Positions 16,943 to 26,135 are shown, counted from the first letter of the stretch. The stretch: DNA of 64,000 nt from Allocatelliglobosispora scoriae (GCF_014204945.1 NZ_JACHMN010000002.1:3495001-3559000); one strand, 5' to 3'. Numbers and translations are program-made. The notes: a model not told the origin generated them from the letters alone.

Positions 16943-18667
16943 ATGCATCACCGTCTCCGCCGACGGCTCGCCGCCGTCGGCTCCATCGGCATGATGATCG
17001 GCCTGTTGACGGCGGGATCGGCGAACGCCGACGCCGCACCCGCACTCGTCTACGGCGTCGTCACCGCGGAGAGCGGCAACGCCCCGCTGCCCGGCACCTG
17101 CGTAGAACTCCTGACCACCGAGACCACCATCGCCGGCCAGGGCTGCGCCGACGCGGTGGGCGATTACCACATCTCCATCGCCCCCGGCACCTACCGTCTG
17201 CGGACGGCCGTCAACGGCATCGTCCGGTGGCACAGCGGCACGGTCGGTACGCCCTACTACCCGTCGGCGGCATCGGTGATCCTCACCGCCGGCTCGCGGC
17301 GCATCATCAACGTCCCGATGTGGGGCGCCGTCGGCAGCTTCAAGGGCCGCATCCTCGACAGCGCCGGTACCCCCATCGCCGATCGCGCGATCACCATCGC
17401 CCGAGCGCCGCTGACCACACCGGTCTGGACGATCCGGTCGGACGCCATGGGCGGATACGACACGGGCGGGATGCCGGCGGGCAGGTACCGGATCTCGACC
17501 GGCGGCGGCTCGTTCGAGCGCGACCTCGTCATCGGCGCCGCCACCACCGAGGACATCACGGTCCCGGCACCGGCGGCCCTCAACGTCCACCTCGTCGACC
17601 GGGTCACCGGCCTACCCGTGCTGGACGGCTGTGTCACGGTCCCCGGCAAGACCTGTGTGGGCAGCGGTGCGGTGCGGTCCTTCACCGACCTCGTACCAGG
17701 CAAGCTCACGATCACCGTGGGGAAGTCACCGACGCTCTTCGCGACCACGCAGGAGGTGACCCTCCCCGCCGGAACCACCACGGAGGTCACGGTCCCGGTC
17801 GAACTCGGCTCGGCGCTCCAGGTGGCGATCTCCAGCGCGGCGGATCCGCAGTCGCACCCGTTCACGTGCTCCAACATCCCGATGGAGGGCAGCTCGGGTG
17901 CGTACTGCTCCGGCAGCGACGGCCTGCTGACGATCGGCCCGCTGCGGGTGCCCACGATCCGGCTCGGACTCGTCCCGGCAGCACCGTTCGGCGCGCTCTG
18001 GGTCGGACCCGGCAGTGGGCCTGATGTCGGCGTCGGCGATCCGGCGCAGGCCCGGGTCTTCACCCTCACCCCCGGCCGGATCACGGCTGGACCGCCGATC
18101 TCGCTCCAGCCCGGGAAGAGCCTGCACGGACACCTCACCGACCGGTTCACCGGCAAGCCGGTCGTCGGCTGCGTCTACCTCCCCGAGCTCAGCAATTACG
18201 GGTACGTCCAGACCACCTGCGCCGACGGCGAGTACACGATCAGCGGTCTGGGTGCCTACCGCTGGGCCTTCGACGCCACCGGAGGCAGCGCCTACGCCCC
18301 CGTCACCTCCTCCGCGTCTCCCGGCGCGACCGATGTCGACCTGACACTGCAGCCGGGCGGCCGGATCGAGGGGGTGGTCCGCGACGGTATCGGTCGGCCC
18401 GTCGACGCGAGCATCGGCGCCGTCAGCCCCGCGGGCAAGCAGCTCGCCTGGATGCAGGTCAACGCCTACATGGCTCCGTTCAACCTCGGCGGCCTGCCCG
18501 CCGGACCCGTGCTGCTCAGAGTCACGGTCGGAGCCACCACCTGCTGGTTCTCCAATGCGGGTCAGCCCTTCCAGGCGGCGCTGGGGGAGACCCTCCGGAT
18601 CGACCCGCTCATCATGGCGCCGGACTGCGCCACCACCCTCGCGAGCAGCATGAAGGCGGCATCATGA
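16943..18667 (+). CDS. Secreted multi-domain beta-sandwich protein with five Cys pairs (paralogue 1)
   Basis: 574 residues. A signal peptide (MHHRLRRRLAAVGSIGMMIG onward) probably ends after SANA. The rest is a series of carboxypeptidase-regulatory-like/Cna-B-like beta-sandwich repeats, with turns such as DAVGDYHISIAPGTYRL, MGGYDTGGMPAGRY and DGEYTISGLGAYRW. There are exactly ten cysteines, two per repeat, in the pattern Cys-(7 to 31 residues)-Cys. No sortase motif or membrane anchor is present. ATG 16943 is chosen because GGGGAGG lies seven bases upstream. The downstream paralogue overlaps by 4 bp. The role is unknown; adhesion or matrix structure is plausible. Confidence 0.8.
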   Translation: MHHRLRRRLAAVGSIGMMIGLLTAGSANADAAPALVYGVVTAESGNAPLPGTCVELLTTETTIAGQGCADAVGDYHISIAPGTYRLRTAVNGIVRWHSGTVGTPYYPSAASVILTAGSRRIINVPMWGAVGSFKGRILDSAGTPIADRAITIARAPLTTPVWTIRSDAMGGYDTGGMPAGRYRISTGGGSFERDLVIGAATTEDITVPAPAALNVHLVDRVTGLPVLDGCVTVPGKTCVGSGAVRSFTDLVPGKLTITVGKSPTLFATTQEVTLPAGTTTEVTVPVELGSALQVAISSAADPQSHPFTCSNIPMEGSSGAYCSGSDGLLTIGPLRVPTIRLGLVPAAPFGALWVGPGSGPDVGVGDPAQARVFTLTPGRITAGPPISLQPGKSLHGHLTDRFTGKPVVGCVYLPELSNYGYVQTTCADGEYTISGLGAYRWAFDATGGSAYAPVTSSASPGATDVDLTLQPGGRIEGVVRDGIGRPVDASIGAVSPAGKQLAWMQVNAYMAPFNLGGLPAGPVLLRVTVGATTCWFSNAGQPFQAALGETLRIDPLIMAPDCATTLASSMKAAS

Positions 18668-20613
18668 GACGGCACCTGCGCCGGATCCTCGGCATCGCCG
18701 CCACAGCGGTCCTCCTCGGCGGCCTCGCCGCGGATCCCGGCCTCGCCGCCGACTCCACCCTCGTCTTCCAGGGGACCGTCACCGACCGGACCACCGGCCT
18801 GCCAGTCGCGGGTGCCTGCGTCGCCACCGTCTCCGCCTACCTCGTGGGCTGCACGGACGATCAGGGGCACTATGAGATCCGCACCTACGGCACCTTCAGC
18901 ACCGGGACCTTCTCCCTGCGCGCCCAGGCATCCGGCTACCAGCCGACCAGCAGCCTCAACATGCCCAGCCTCATGGGACGGTGGTGGACCGGCGGCTCGC
19001 TGCCGATCACCGCTGACCTGAAGCTCGCCAGGGCCACCGGCACGATCGCCAACGGGCTCGCTCCGGCGACGATGCGGGTGGTCAGCGTGGAGGGCGACTG
19101 GAAGGGCTCGACGGTGACGGGCACGCTGGCCGGCGTACCGGTGGGGCGTTATCGGGTGGCGTTCTCCGACGCCACGCACGCCGAGCAGTGGGTGCCCGGC
19201 GGAACGCCTATGGAGCAGGCGACGCTCTTCGAGGTGACCGCCGACGGCGTCACCACCGTCACCGACACCCTGTTGCCCCTCGGCACCGTCGAGGTGCACG
19301 TCGTCGATGACGGCACCGGGCAGCCGATCAGCCGCGGCTGCGTGAACAGCAACGGCATCACCATGCTCTGCGATCGACCGGACGGCGTCTATCGCTTCAC
19401 GGACCTGGCTCCCGGGTCCCGCAGCTTCGGGGTCGCACCGCCGGGCAGCCATGCGGCTCCCGACCCCGTCACGACGATCGTCCAGCGGGGCGAGGTCAAC
19501 GTGGTGACGATGCGGCTGGCGAAGGCCGCCCGCCTGAAGGTCCGCATCGAGGACCGCGCGCAACCCGGCTACCACCCGGCGGCCTGCGTCATGGTGCTGC
19601 CGCCGACGCTTCAGCTCAAGGCGCTGGCGTTCGCCTGCAACACCGTGAGCGACGGCACGGACGACTCGATCGTGCTGGGCTCGCTCCCGGCCGGTGAGAT
19701 CCAACTCTTCGCCATGCCCTACGCCGCCGGATACGGCGCGCAGTGGGTCGGCGCGACGGGCGGCGTCGGCGACAGCAGGCAAGCACAGCGGATCACCCTG
19801 ACGCCCGGCGTCGAGAGCACGATCACCGTCCGCCTAGACCCGGCGGGCAGCATCAGCGGCCGCATCACGGATCGCGACACCGGTACGCCGGTTCGGGCCT
19901 GCCCGAGGCCGATCCCGGATCCGCCGCTGGACGGCTGGAACTGGGACTGGAACTGCTCGGACGCGTCGGGCGACTACCGGATCGACGGTCTTGGCCCCTA
20001 TGCGTGGTCGATTCCCTTCCTCACCGCATCGGAGGGCTCCGCGACGGCGTGGAACGGCGGCGCCACCCAACGGCTCACCACGACGCCGATCGTGGTGAAG
20101 GCGGGCCAGACAACCGTCGCCGACCAGCGGATAGGGCGGGAGCGGAAGCTCTCCGTCCGAGTCGTGCGCGACGGGGTCCAGGTCAACGCGACGGTGATCG
20201 CCTTCGACGCGGCCACCGGAGACGTGATCAGCACATCCTGGTCCGGAGACCCACTCGGTGTACGCGGACTGCCACAGCAGCGACCGGTGGTGCTCGCCGT
20301 CAACGAGTCCGGAGGGACAGCCTGCTGGTACCGCGCTGTGCCGTCACGGCGGCGGAGTACCGGATACGTCGTCGAGGCGACGGTCACGTCGCTGACGATC
20401 GAGCTGAGCGCCCAGTGTGTCGCCGCCACACCGGACCTGCTCAGCGTGGCGAGTCGACGGACGATGCCGTCCGGGCCCTGGGGAAGTGTCTTCCGGCAGG
20501 CATTCGACCGGCTGGACCGGGCTGCTGCTGCTTCTGCCTCTGCCGCCTCGACGTCGCCGCGGTCATCCCCGAACGGCCCGACGCGGGCGCGGCTGGCTCG
20601 GGTCAAGCCCTGA
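18664..20613 (+). CDS. Secreted multi-domain beta-sandwich protein with five Cys pairs (paralogue 2)
   Basis: 649 residues, paralogous to the preceding gene. The signal peptide ends near ADPGLAA, and the carboxypeptidase-regulatory-like repeats carry five Cys pairs at equivalent places (near GACVATVSAYLVGC, GCVNSNGITMLC, AACVMVLPP...FAC, RACPRPIPD...WNC and TACWYRAV...AQC). The C-terminal 60 residues are Ser/Ala/Arg-rich and unlike paralogue 1. Translation is coupled through the ATGA overlap. The protein is expected outside the cell, with disulfides formed after export. Function is unknown. Confidence 0.8.
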   Translation: MRRHLRRILGIAATAVLLGGLAADPGLAADSTLVFQGTVTDRTTGLPVAGACVATVSAYLVGCTDDQGHYEIRTYGTFSTGTFSLRAQASGYQPTSSLNMPSLMGRWWTGGSLPITADLKLARATGTIANGLAPATMRVVSVEGDWKGSTVTGTLAGVPVGRYRVAFSDATHAEQWVPGGTPMEQATLFEVTADGVTTVTDTLLPLGTVEVHVVDDGTGQPISRGCVNSNGITMLCDRPDGVYRFTDLAPGSRSFGVAPPGSHAAPDPVTTIVQRGEVNVVTMRLAKAARLKVRIEDRAQPGYHPAACVMVLPPTLQLKALAFACNTVSDGTDDSIVLGSLPAGEIQLFAMPYAAGYGAQWVGATGGVGDSRQAQRITLTPGVESTITVRLDPAGSISGRITDRDTGTPVRACPRPIPDPPLDGWNWDWNCSDASGDYRIDGLGPYAWSIPFLTASEGSATAWNGGATQRLTTTPIVVKAGQTTVADQRIGRERKLSVRVVRDGVQVNATVIAFDAATGDVISTSWSGDPLGVRGLPQQRPVVLAVNESGGTACWYRAVPSRRRSTGYVVEATVTSLTIELSAQCVAATPDLLSVASRRTMPSGPWGSVFRQAFDRLDRAAAASASAASTSPRSSPNGPTRARLARVKP

Positions 20614-20619
20614 TCGGTG

Positions 20620-20649
20620 TGTGGCACCCCGTTTCGGCGGGGTGCCACA
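20620..20649. terminator. Bidirectional terminator hairpin
   Basis: A perfect 12-bp stem (20620-20631 with 20638-20649) with loop TTTCGG lies between the convergent secreted-protein gene and dnaB. There is no long T-run, as is usual in actinobacteria. Confidence 0.75.
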
Positions 20650-20675
20650 GCCGTTCAGGACCTGGATTGGGACCG

Positions 20676-22133
20676 CTAGCTGATCGCCATGTCGACGAAG
20701 CGGGACATGTGGAGCTGGGCTGCGACGGTGATCGTGTCGGTCGGACCGTTACGGTGCTTGGCGACGATGAAGTCCGCCTCGCCCGCGCGCGGCGACTCCT
20801 TGTCGTAGTAGTCGTCACGGTGCAAGAGGATGACGACATCGGCATCCTGCTCAATCGATCCACTCTCACGCAGGTCGGACAGCATGGGTCGCTTGTCCGT
20901 CCGCTGCTCGGGACCACGGTTCAGCTGACTCACCGCGATCACGGGACACTCGACCTCCTTGGCCAGGAGCTTGAGGCCACGGGAGAGGTCGGCGACCTCC
21001 TGCTGGCGGCTCTCCACGCGCTTCGGCGAGGTCATGAGCTGGAGATAGTCGACGACGATCAGCTTGAGATCGTGCCGCTGCTTGAGCCGACGTGCCTTGG
21101 CCCGGATCTCCATGAGGTTCATGTTGGGCGTGTCATCGACGAAGAGCGGCGCCTCGCTGATCTCGCCCATCCGCCGCGCGAGCTTGGTCCAGTCGTCGTC
21201 GGAGAGCTGGCCGGAGCGCAGCACGTGCATCGGCACCTTTGCCTCCGCGCTCAGCAGCCGCGTGACGATCTCGACCTTGGACATTTCCAGCGAGAAGATG
21301 GCGCTGGCCAAATTATGCTTAAGTGACGCACTTCGCGCGAAATCCATTCCGGCGGTCGACTTGCCCAACCCGGGACGGCCGGCAACGATGATCAACTGAC
21401 CCGGGTGGAGGCCGTTGAGGAGCCGGTCCAGGTCCTGGAAGCCGGTCGGGATGCCGGACATCACGCCGCCGGTCGCCCCCACCGCCTCGATCTCGTCGAG
21501 CGTCGGCTGCAGCAGGTCGGAGAGGACCGCGAAATCCTCGCTGACCCGGCGCTCGGTCACGTCATAGATCGCCTGCTGCGCGAGGTCGACGATGTCGTCG
21601 ACGTCGCGCCCCGTGCCGGCCGCCGAGCCGTAGCCCAGCTGGACGATCTTCGTGCCGGCCTCGACGAGCCGCCGCAGGATGGCCCGCTCGCCGACGATCC
21701 GTGCGTAGTAGGAGGCGTTGGCCGCGGTGGGCACGGAGTTGAGCAGCGTGTGCAGGTAGGGCGCGCCGCCGACCCGGGCCAGGTCACCGCCCGCATCGAG
21801 TGCTGCGGCGACCGTGACCGCGTCGGCGGGCTCGCCCCGTCCGTAGAGGTCGAGGATCGAGTCGAAGATCGTCGCGTGGGCGGGGCGGTAGAAGTCGCTC
21901 GTGCGCAGGATCTCGACGACATCGGCGACCGCGTCCTTGCTCAGGAGCATGCCGCCCAGGACGCTCTGCTCCGCCGCGACATCCTGCGGGGGAGTCTTCT
22001 CGAAGTTGGCGGGGGAGCGATCCGGGCTGGGCTGACCATCGTAGACAGCGGGGGGCACCGGCTGCTGGTCGGCGGAGTTCGGCCGGGGCGCGATCGTCCG
22101 CCCTTGCTCTCGCAACTCGTCGCCGATAGTCAC
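20676..22133 (-). CDS. dnaB: Replicative DNA helicase DnaB
   Basis: 485 residues with no intein. The N-terminal primase-binding domain (PPQDVAAEQSVLGGMLLSKDAV onward) is followed by a RecA-like ATPase with IIVAGRPGLGKST (Walker A), FSLEMSKVEIVTRLL, LIVVDYLQLM (Walker B) and LNRGPEQRTDKRPMLSDLRE. The hexamer unwinds DNA at the fork. GTG 22133 is chosen as start because AGGGGGAG lies five bases upstream; TTG 22148 would add five residues. Its position downstream of rpsF-ssb-rpsR-rplI matches other actinobacteria, here interrupted by a VWA gene. Confidence 0.97.
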   Translation of the reverse strand: MTIGDELREQGRTIAPRPNSADQQPVPPAVYDGQPSPDRSPANFEKTPPQDVAAEQSVLGGMLLSKDAVADVVEILRTSDFYRPAHATIFDSILDLYGRGEPADAVTVAAALDAGGDLARVGGAPYLHTLLNSVPTAANASYYARIVGERAILRRLVEAGTKIVQLGYGSAAGTGRDVDDIVDLAQQAIYDVTERRVSEDFAVLSDLLQPTLDEIEAVGATGGVMSGIPTGFQDLDRLLNGLHPGQLIIVAGRPGLGKSTAGMDFARSASLKHNLASAIFSLEMSKVEIVTRLLSAEAKVPMHVLRSGQLSDDDWTKLARRMGEISEAPLFVDDTPNMNLMEIRAKARRLKQRHDLKLIVVDYLQLMTSPKRVESRQQEVADLSRGLKLLAKEVECPVIAVSQLNRGPEQRTDKRPMLSDLRESGSIEQDADVVILLHRDDYYDKESPRAGEADFIVAKHRNGPTDTITVAAQLHMSRFVDMAIS

Positions 22134-22604
22134 ACTGCTCCCCCTCAACCGGACGACGCAGTCGCCGCCGGACCCTTGTTCGCTTGAATGATTGCCCTGA
22201 AGCCATGACTAGCACAAGTGTGCGACAACCACCGCGCAATGAGGGAGGCTGTCCGTTGACGTTACGAAGGTTGGGCCCCCAGCACAAACAGGCCGGTGGA
22301 CAAGTCTTGGGAAAACGTGTGGATAACCAGCCCCAGGGTGTGTGTAACCCTGTGCACAGCCTGTGGATAACTCTTGGGGACAGGAAGATCGCAAGGCTTT
22401 GACCTGTTAAAACTTCACACACAGGGTGTGCGTAAAAGAAATATCTCTGGCGTGTCGATCATGGTGGGTCATTTCCCCCGTTCGAAAGGTCACGAGTCGG
22501 ACTTGGTCACATTGCGGTCCGGACACGGCGGGAGCCGATGTGGAGGGATCCCCCTCTCACCTGGCACGCGCGTTAGTGACCCCTCGAATCTCAAGGAGCA
22601 AGCG
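22134..22604. promoter_or_regulatory. Divergent dnaB/VWA-gene control region with DnaA boxes
   Basis: These 471 bp contain no gene. On the + strand two exact TGTGGATAA sequences (22318-22326 and 22362-22370), the reverse complement of the DnaA box TTATCCACA, are accompanied by near matches GGTGGACAA (22295-22303) and TGTGTGTAA (22340-22348). The block lies about 160-240 bp upstream of dnaB. An AAGGAG ribosome site at the right end belongs to the VWA lipoprotein gene. Confidence 0.6.
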
Positions 22605-24122
22605 ATGGCACCAAGACGCTTCACGGTCCTGCTAGCCGCGACCATGCTGGCTGCTGTTGCCGGCTGTGGCGCGGACAGCGGCTACGACTCCGGCCCCGTC
22701 AACGCGCCCGCTGGTGGCAAGGAAGGCAACCAGTACAGCTATGACCAGCCCGAACAGGGCATCGCACCGCCCGCGGTCAGCGGTGAGACCGATGCGAGCC
22801 GCGATCCACAGTCGACCTTCGCTCTCGACGTGGACACCGCCTCCTACACCTACGCCGCCCGCCAGATCTCCGATGGGAAGTGGCCGGACCGTGCGGCTGT
22901 CAGGCCCGAGGAGTTCGTCAACGCCTTCGACGCCCGTTATCCACAGCCCCGCGGCGACGGGTTCGCCGTGCATGTGGACGGCTCGGCGATGCCGAAGACG
23001 TACCGCGATCCCGGCGAGTCCAGTGACGTGCGACTGCTCCGGATCGGGCTCGCGACCAGGGGAGAGGACGCCGAGGGCCGCAAGGACGCGGCGCTCACCT
23101 TCGTCATCGACGTCTCCGGCTCGATGTCCGAGACCGGCCGCCTCGATCTCGTCCAGGACGCCCTGCACACTCTCGTCAACGAGCTCCGTCCGACGGACTC
23201 CGTCGCCATCGTCGCCTTCAACGACAAGGCCACGACGGTCCGGGAGATGACCAGGGTCTCCGACGGCGAGAAGCTACACACGGCGATCGACGCGCTCGAA
23301 GCCGGCGGCAGCACCAATCTGGAGAGCGGTCTCGTTCAGGGGTACCGGGTGGCGCGTGACGGCTTCCGCAGCGGCATCACCAACCGGGTCATCATCCTCT
23401 CGGACGGGCTCGCCAACGTGGGCAACACCAAGGCCGACCCGATGCTCCGCAAGATCCGCGAGGAGGCCGACAAGGAGATCGCGCTGCTCGGCGTCGGTGT
23501 CGGCAGCCAGTACGGGGACAGCCTGATGGAACGGCTCGCCGACAAGGGCGACGGCTTCGTGGTCTACGTCGCCAACCGGACCCAGGCCCGCGACGTCTTC
23601 GTCCACAAGCTGCCCGCGACCCTCTCCGTACGCGCCCTCGACGCCAAGGCACAGGTGACCTTCGACCAGGCGAGCGTGGAGGCGTACCGGCTGGTGGGGT
23701 ATGAGGACCGGCGGATCGCGGACAGCAACTTCCGCAACGACCGGGTGGACGGCGGCGAGGTCGGGCCGGGCCACTCGGTGACCGCGCTCTACATCGTGCG
23801 GTTGCGTCCCGAGGTCGCCGCGTCGGCCCGCGTCGCCGAGGTCCGGGTGCGTTGGCTGGACCCGCGGACGCGGCAGGCGAGCGAGACCTACGACTCAATC
23901 TCGGCCGGTGACCTGCGCGGCAGCTTCGACACGGCCGATGCGCACCTGCGGATCGCCTTCGTCGCGGCGTTCTTCGCCGAGGCGCTGAAGGCGTCGAAGT
24001 ACGGCCTGACCAACCTGCAGGATCTGGCGGCGATCGCGGACCGGGCCAACCAGGAGCTCAACGATCGCAAGGTCGACGAGCTGATCACCACGATCGACCT
24101 GGCACAGGGCCTGCGCCGCTGA
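22605..24122 (+). CDS. VWA-domain lipoprotein (YfbK-like)
   Basis: 505 residues. The lipobox VAGC is near residue 20 (MAPRRFTVLLAATMLAAVAGC), so the protein should be lipid-anchored outside the membrane. A conserved N-terminal region, STFALDVDTASYTYAARQI, precedes a von Willebrand A domain with an intact MIDAS motif, DVSGS, plus STNLESGL and LSDGLAN. A C-terminal DUF3520-like region ends the protein. YfbK-type proteins have no agreed function. The start has AAGGAG six bases upstream. Confidence 0.92.
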   Translation: MAPRRFTVLLAATMLAAVAGCGADSGYDSGPVNAPAGGKEGNQYSYDQPEQGIAPPAVSGETDASRDPQSTFALDVDTASYTYAARQISDGKWPDRAAVRPEEFVNAFDARYPQPRGDGFAVHVDGSAMPKTYRDPGESSDVRLLRIGLATRGEDAEGRKDAALTFVIDVSGSMSETGRLDLVQDALHTLVNELRPTDSVAIVAFNDKATTVREMTRVSDGEKLHTAIDALEAGGSTNLESGLVQGYRVARDGFRSGITNRVIILSDGLANVGNTKADPMLRKIREEADKEIALLGVGVGSQYGDSLMERLADKGDGFVVYVANRTQARDVFVHKLPATLSVRALDAKAQVTFDQASVEAYRLVGYEDRRIADSNFRNDRVDGGEVGPGHSVTALYIVRLRPEVAASARVAEVRVRWLDPRTRQASETYDSISAGDLRGSFDTADAHLRIAFVAAFFAEALKASKYGLTNLQDLAAIADRANQELNDRKVDELITTIDLAQGLRR

Positions 24123-24138
24123 CGCCGCCACACACGCC

Positions 24139-24170
24139 GGTGGGCTGGTCGCAACTGCGACCAGCCCACC
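24139..24170. terminator. Bidirectional terminator hairpin
   Basis: A perfect 15-bp stem with a 2-nt loop (24139-24153 with 24156-24170) lies between the convergent VWA gene and rplI. Confidence 0.8.
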
Positions 24171-24184
24171 GAAACGGGTCTTGC

Positions 24185-24634
24185 CTACTTCGAGCCGACG
24201 ACGTTCAGGTTGAACTTCGCCGTCACATCGGGGTGCAGCTTGATCGCGACCTGGTAGCCGCCAAGCGTCTTGATGTGACCCGGCAGCTCGAGACGGCGCT
24301 TGTCCAGCGCCGGCCCGCCGGCCAGCTTGACCGCTTCCGCGACCTCGGTCGGAGTGATCGAACCGAAGAGGCGACCGCCGGTGCCGGCGCGCGCGGTGAG
24401 CGTGACCTTGAGGCCCTCGAGCTTGGCCTTGATCTCGTTCGCGTGGCCCAGGTCGCGGACCTCGCGGGCCTGGCGGGCCCGCTTGATCGCCACGACCTGC
24501 TTCTCGGCGCCCTTGGTCCAGCCGATGGCCAGACCCTGCGGGAGCAGGTAGTTACGGCCGTAGCCGTCCTTGACCTCGACGATCTCGCCGGGGGTGCCCA
24601 GGTTCGGCACGTCGTGAGTCAGAATGATCTTCAT
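24185..24634 (-). CDS. rplI: 50S ribosomal protein L9
   Basis: 149 residues of normal L9 length. The start MKIILTHDVPNLGTPGEIVEVKDGYGRNYLLPQGLA is diagnostic (RNA-binding N-domain), followed by the long connecting helix and the C-domain. It is the last gene of the rpsF-ssb-rpsR-rplI operon, 14 bp after rpsR. The ribosome site is GAGGAGG-like just before the ATG. Confidence 0.98.
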   Translation of the reverse strand: MKIILTHDVPNLGTPGEIVEVKDGYGRNYLLPQGLAIGWTKGAEKQVVAIKRARQAREVRDLGHANEIKAKLEGLKVTLTARAGTGGRLFGSITPTEVAEAVKLAGGPALDKRRLELPGHIKTLGGYQVAIKLHPDVTAKFNLNVVGSK

Positions 24635-24648
24635 TGTGGTGCCTCCTC

Positions 24649-24888
24649 TCAGCGACCGGTGCTCGTGTACGGCAGGAGTGCCATCTCGCGCGCGTTCTTG
24701 ACGGCGCGAGCGATCTGACGCTGCTGCTGGGTGGTGACACCCGTCACCCGCCGCGCGCGGATCTTGCCGCGGTCGGAGATGAACTTGCGCAGCAGCGCGG
24801 TGTCCTTGTAGTCGATGTAGGCGACCCCGTCCTTGTCGAGGGGGTTCACCTTCTTCTTCGGCTTGCGAAGCGCGGCAGCCTTAGCCAT
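24649..24888 (-). CDS. rpsR: 30S ribosomal protein S18 (zinc-free type)
   Basis: 79 residues. The core [24 protein letters not shown] and the C-terminus [18 protein letters not shown] are typical of S18. The N-terminus has no CxxC, so this is the C-minus, zinc-independent form. S18 pairs with S6, whose gene is in the same operon. Confidence 0.98.
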   Translation of the reverse strand: MAKAAALRKPKKKVNPLDKDGVAYIDYKDTALLRKFISDRGKIRARRVTGVTTQQQRQIARAVKNAREMALLPYTSTGR

Positions 24889-24909
24889 TGCTCTGTGCTC
24901 CAGTGATGT

Positions 24910-25434
24910 CTAGAAAGGTGGCTCGTCGTCGAAGTTGCTGCCACCCGAACCGCCGCCGCCGGCAGGAGTAGCGGTCGCCCACGGGTCGTCGGCGAAACCG
25001 CCGCCGCCACCGCCGGAGCTGTTACCGCCGCCAGAGCCGAATCCGCCACCTGAACCGCCACCGCCGGAACGCGACATCTTCGCCACCTTCGCTGTCGCAT
25101 AGCGCAGCGAAGGGCCGATCTCGTCGACCTCCAACTCGTAGACGGTGCGCTTCTCGCCCTCACGCGTCTCATACGACCGCTGACGCAGCCGTCCGGAGAC
25201 GATGACGCGAGCTCCTCGCTGCAGCGACTCGGCGACGTTTTCCGCCACCTGACGCCACACCGAGCAGGCAAGGAAGAGCGGCTCGCCGTCCTTCCATTCG
25301 CCGGTGGCCTTGTCCAGGTTCCGCGGCGTCGAAGCGATGCGGAACTTGGCTACGGCAGCACCCGACGGGGTGAAGCGCAGCTCAGGGTCATCGGTCAAAT
25401 TACCGATGACCGTGATAGTGGTTTCTCCAGCCAT
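24910..25434 (-). CDS. ssb: Single-stranded DNA-binding protein
   Basis: 174 residues. The OB fold (about 1-110) begins [22 protein letters not shown] very Gly/Ser-rich linker follows, and the conserved acidic tip DDEPPF is present for partner binding. It protects ssDNA at the fork and recruits repair proteins. It lies between rpsF and rpsR as in nearly all actinobacteria. Confidence 0.98.
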   Translation of the reverse strand: MAGETTITVIGNLTDDPELRFTPSGAAVAKFRIASTPRNLDKATGEWKDGEPLFLACSVWRQVAENVAESLQRGARVIVSGRLRQRSYETREGEKRTVYELEVDEIGPSLRYATAKVAKMSRSGGGGSGGGFGSGGGNSSGGGGGGFADDPWATATPAGGGGSGGSNFDDEPPF

Positions 25435-25525
25435 GACCTCTCCTCGGGCATTCGCATGTTCTGTCGGTCAGGTTGTCATACCCCTGCGACACAACACGAG
25501 AACGTCGGTCCGGGCGTACCGGAAA

Positions 25526-25816
25526 CTAGTGGGCTTCCGGACGGATGACCTTGGTGCGCAGCACCGACTCGTTGAGTCGGAGCTGACGGTCCAGCTCGGC
25601 AACGGCCGCAGGCTCGGCCTGCAGGTCGATGACGGCGTAGATGCCCTCGGCCTTCTTGTTGATCTCGAACGAAAGGCGCCGACGGCCCCAGACGTCCAGC
25701 TTCTCCACTGAGCCACCCGACGTCCGGATCACGTTGAGGTACGTGTCGAGAGACGGGGCTACGGTGCGCTCCTCGAGAGACGGGTCGAGGATCACCATGA
25801 TTTCGTAGTGACGCAA
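25526..25816 (-). CDS. rpsF: 30S ribosomal protein S6
   Basis: 96 residues, [21 protein letters not shown], matching the family start exactly. The start codon is TTG, preceded by AGGAGG and a six-to-nine base spacer. S6 forms a dimer with S18 on 16S rRNA. The leader folds so that the ribosome site is paired (see 25826-25870), consistent with feedback by the S6:S18 complex. Confidence 0.97.
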   Translation of the reverse strand: MRHYEIMVILDPSLEERTVAPSLDTYLNVIRTSGGSVEKLDVWGRRRLSFEINKKAEGIYAVIDLQAEPAAVAELDRQLRLNESVLRTKVIRPEAH

Positions 25817-25825
25817 GACGTACTC

Positions 25826-25870
25826 ACCTCCTACGGGCTAACGGCCACGGTCCATCCGTGGCAGGAGGGT
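25826..25870 (-). promoter_or_regulatory. Putative S6:S18 autoregulatory mRNA leader of rpsF
   Basis: On the minus strand the ribosome site AGGAGGT (25826-25832) can pair with an upstream CCTCCT (25863-25869). Inside lies a 7-bp stem GCCACGG/CCGTGGC with a 5-nt loop, leaving an 11-nt one-sided bulge that contains CCG. A hairpin with a CCG-containing bulge ahead of rpsF is the known form of the S6:S18-binding motif. The pairing is seen in the sequence; the ligand is inferred. Confidence 0.55.
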
Positions 25871-26010
25871 CTGCGTCGCTCGTGCCGACGGATCCGGGCA
25901 TGGGCCCAGGCGCTTGGACACGAACCTGGCCAGGATACTCGTCGCGCGCTGACTACCCAAACCGGTCGTCGCGGGTCACTCTCACCACAATCGCGGGGGT
26001 ACGCCAAAAG

Positions 26011-26098
26011 CCGCGAGGCGCACTCTCATCCACTTCACTGGGTGGGACCTGGGGAGGAACGACCACACCGACGAGGTTGGATGAGAGGCGCCTCGCGG
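26011..26098. terminator. Long-stem inverted repeat, terminator or structured RNA
   Basis: A 21-bp stem with one bulged A (26011-26032 with 26078-26098) encloses a 45-nt loop. Read on the minus strand it lies 37 bp after the stop of the Pro/Thr-rich protein gene and is followed by CTTTT, so it may terminate that gene. The loop is longer than in ordinary terminators. Confidence 0.45.
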
Positions 26099-26135
26099 AG
26101 CCTGTTTTGCATACCAGCTTACGCCGGTTTGTTAG

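Larger units (their letters stand above)
25817..26135 (-). promoter_or_regulatory. rpsF upstream region
   Basis: These 319 bp hold no gene. They contain, from the rpsF side, the putative S6:S18 leader (25826-25870), about 140 bp with no recognised signal, where the rpsF promoter probably lies, and a long inverted repeat (26011-26098) next to the end of the upstream minus-strand gene. Confidence 0.55.
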
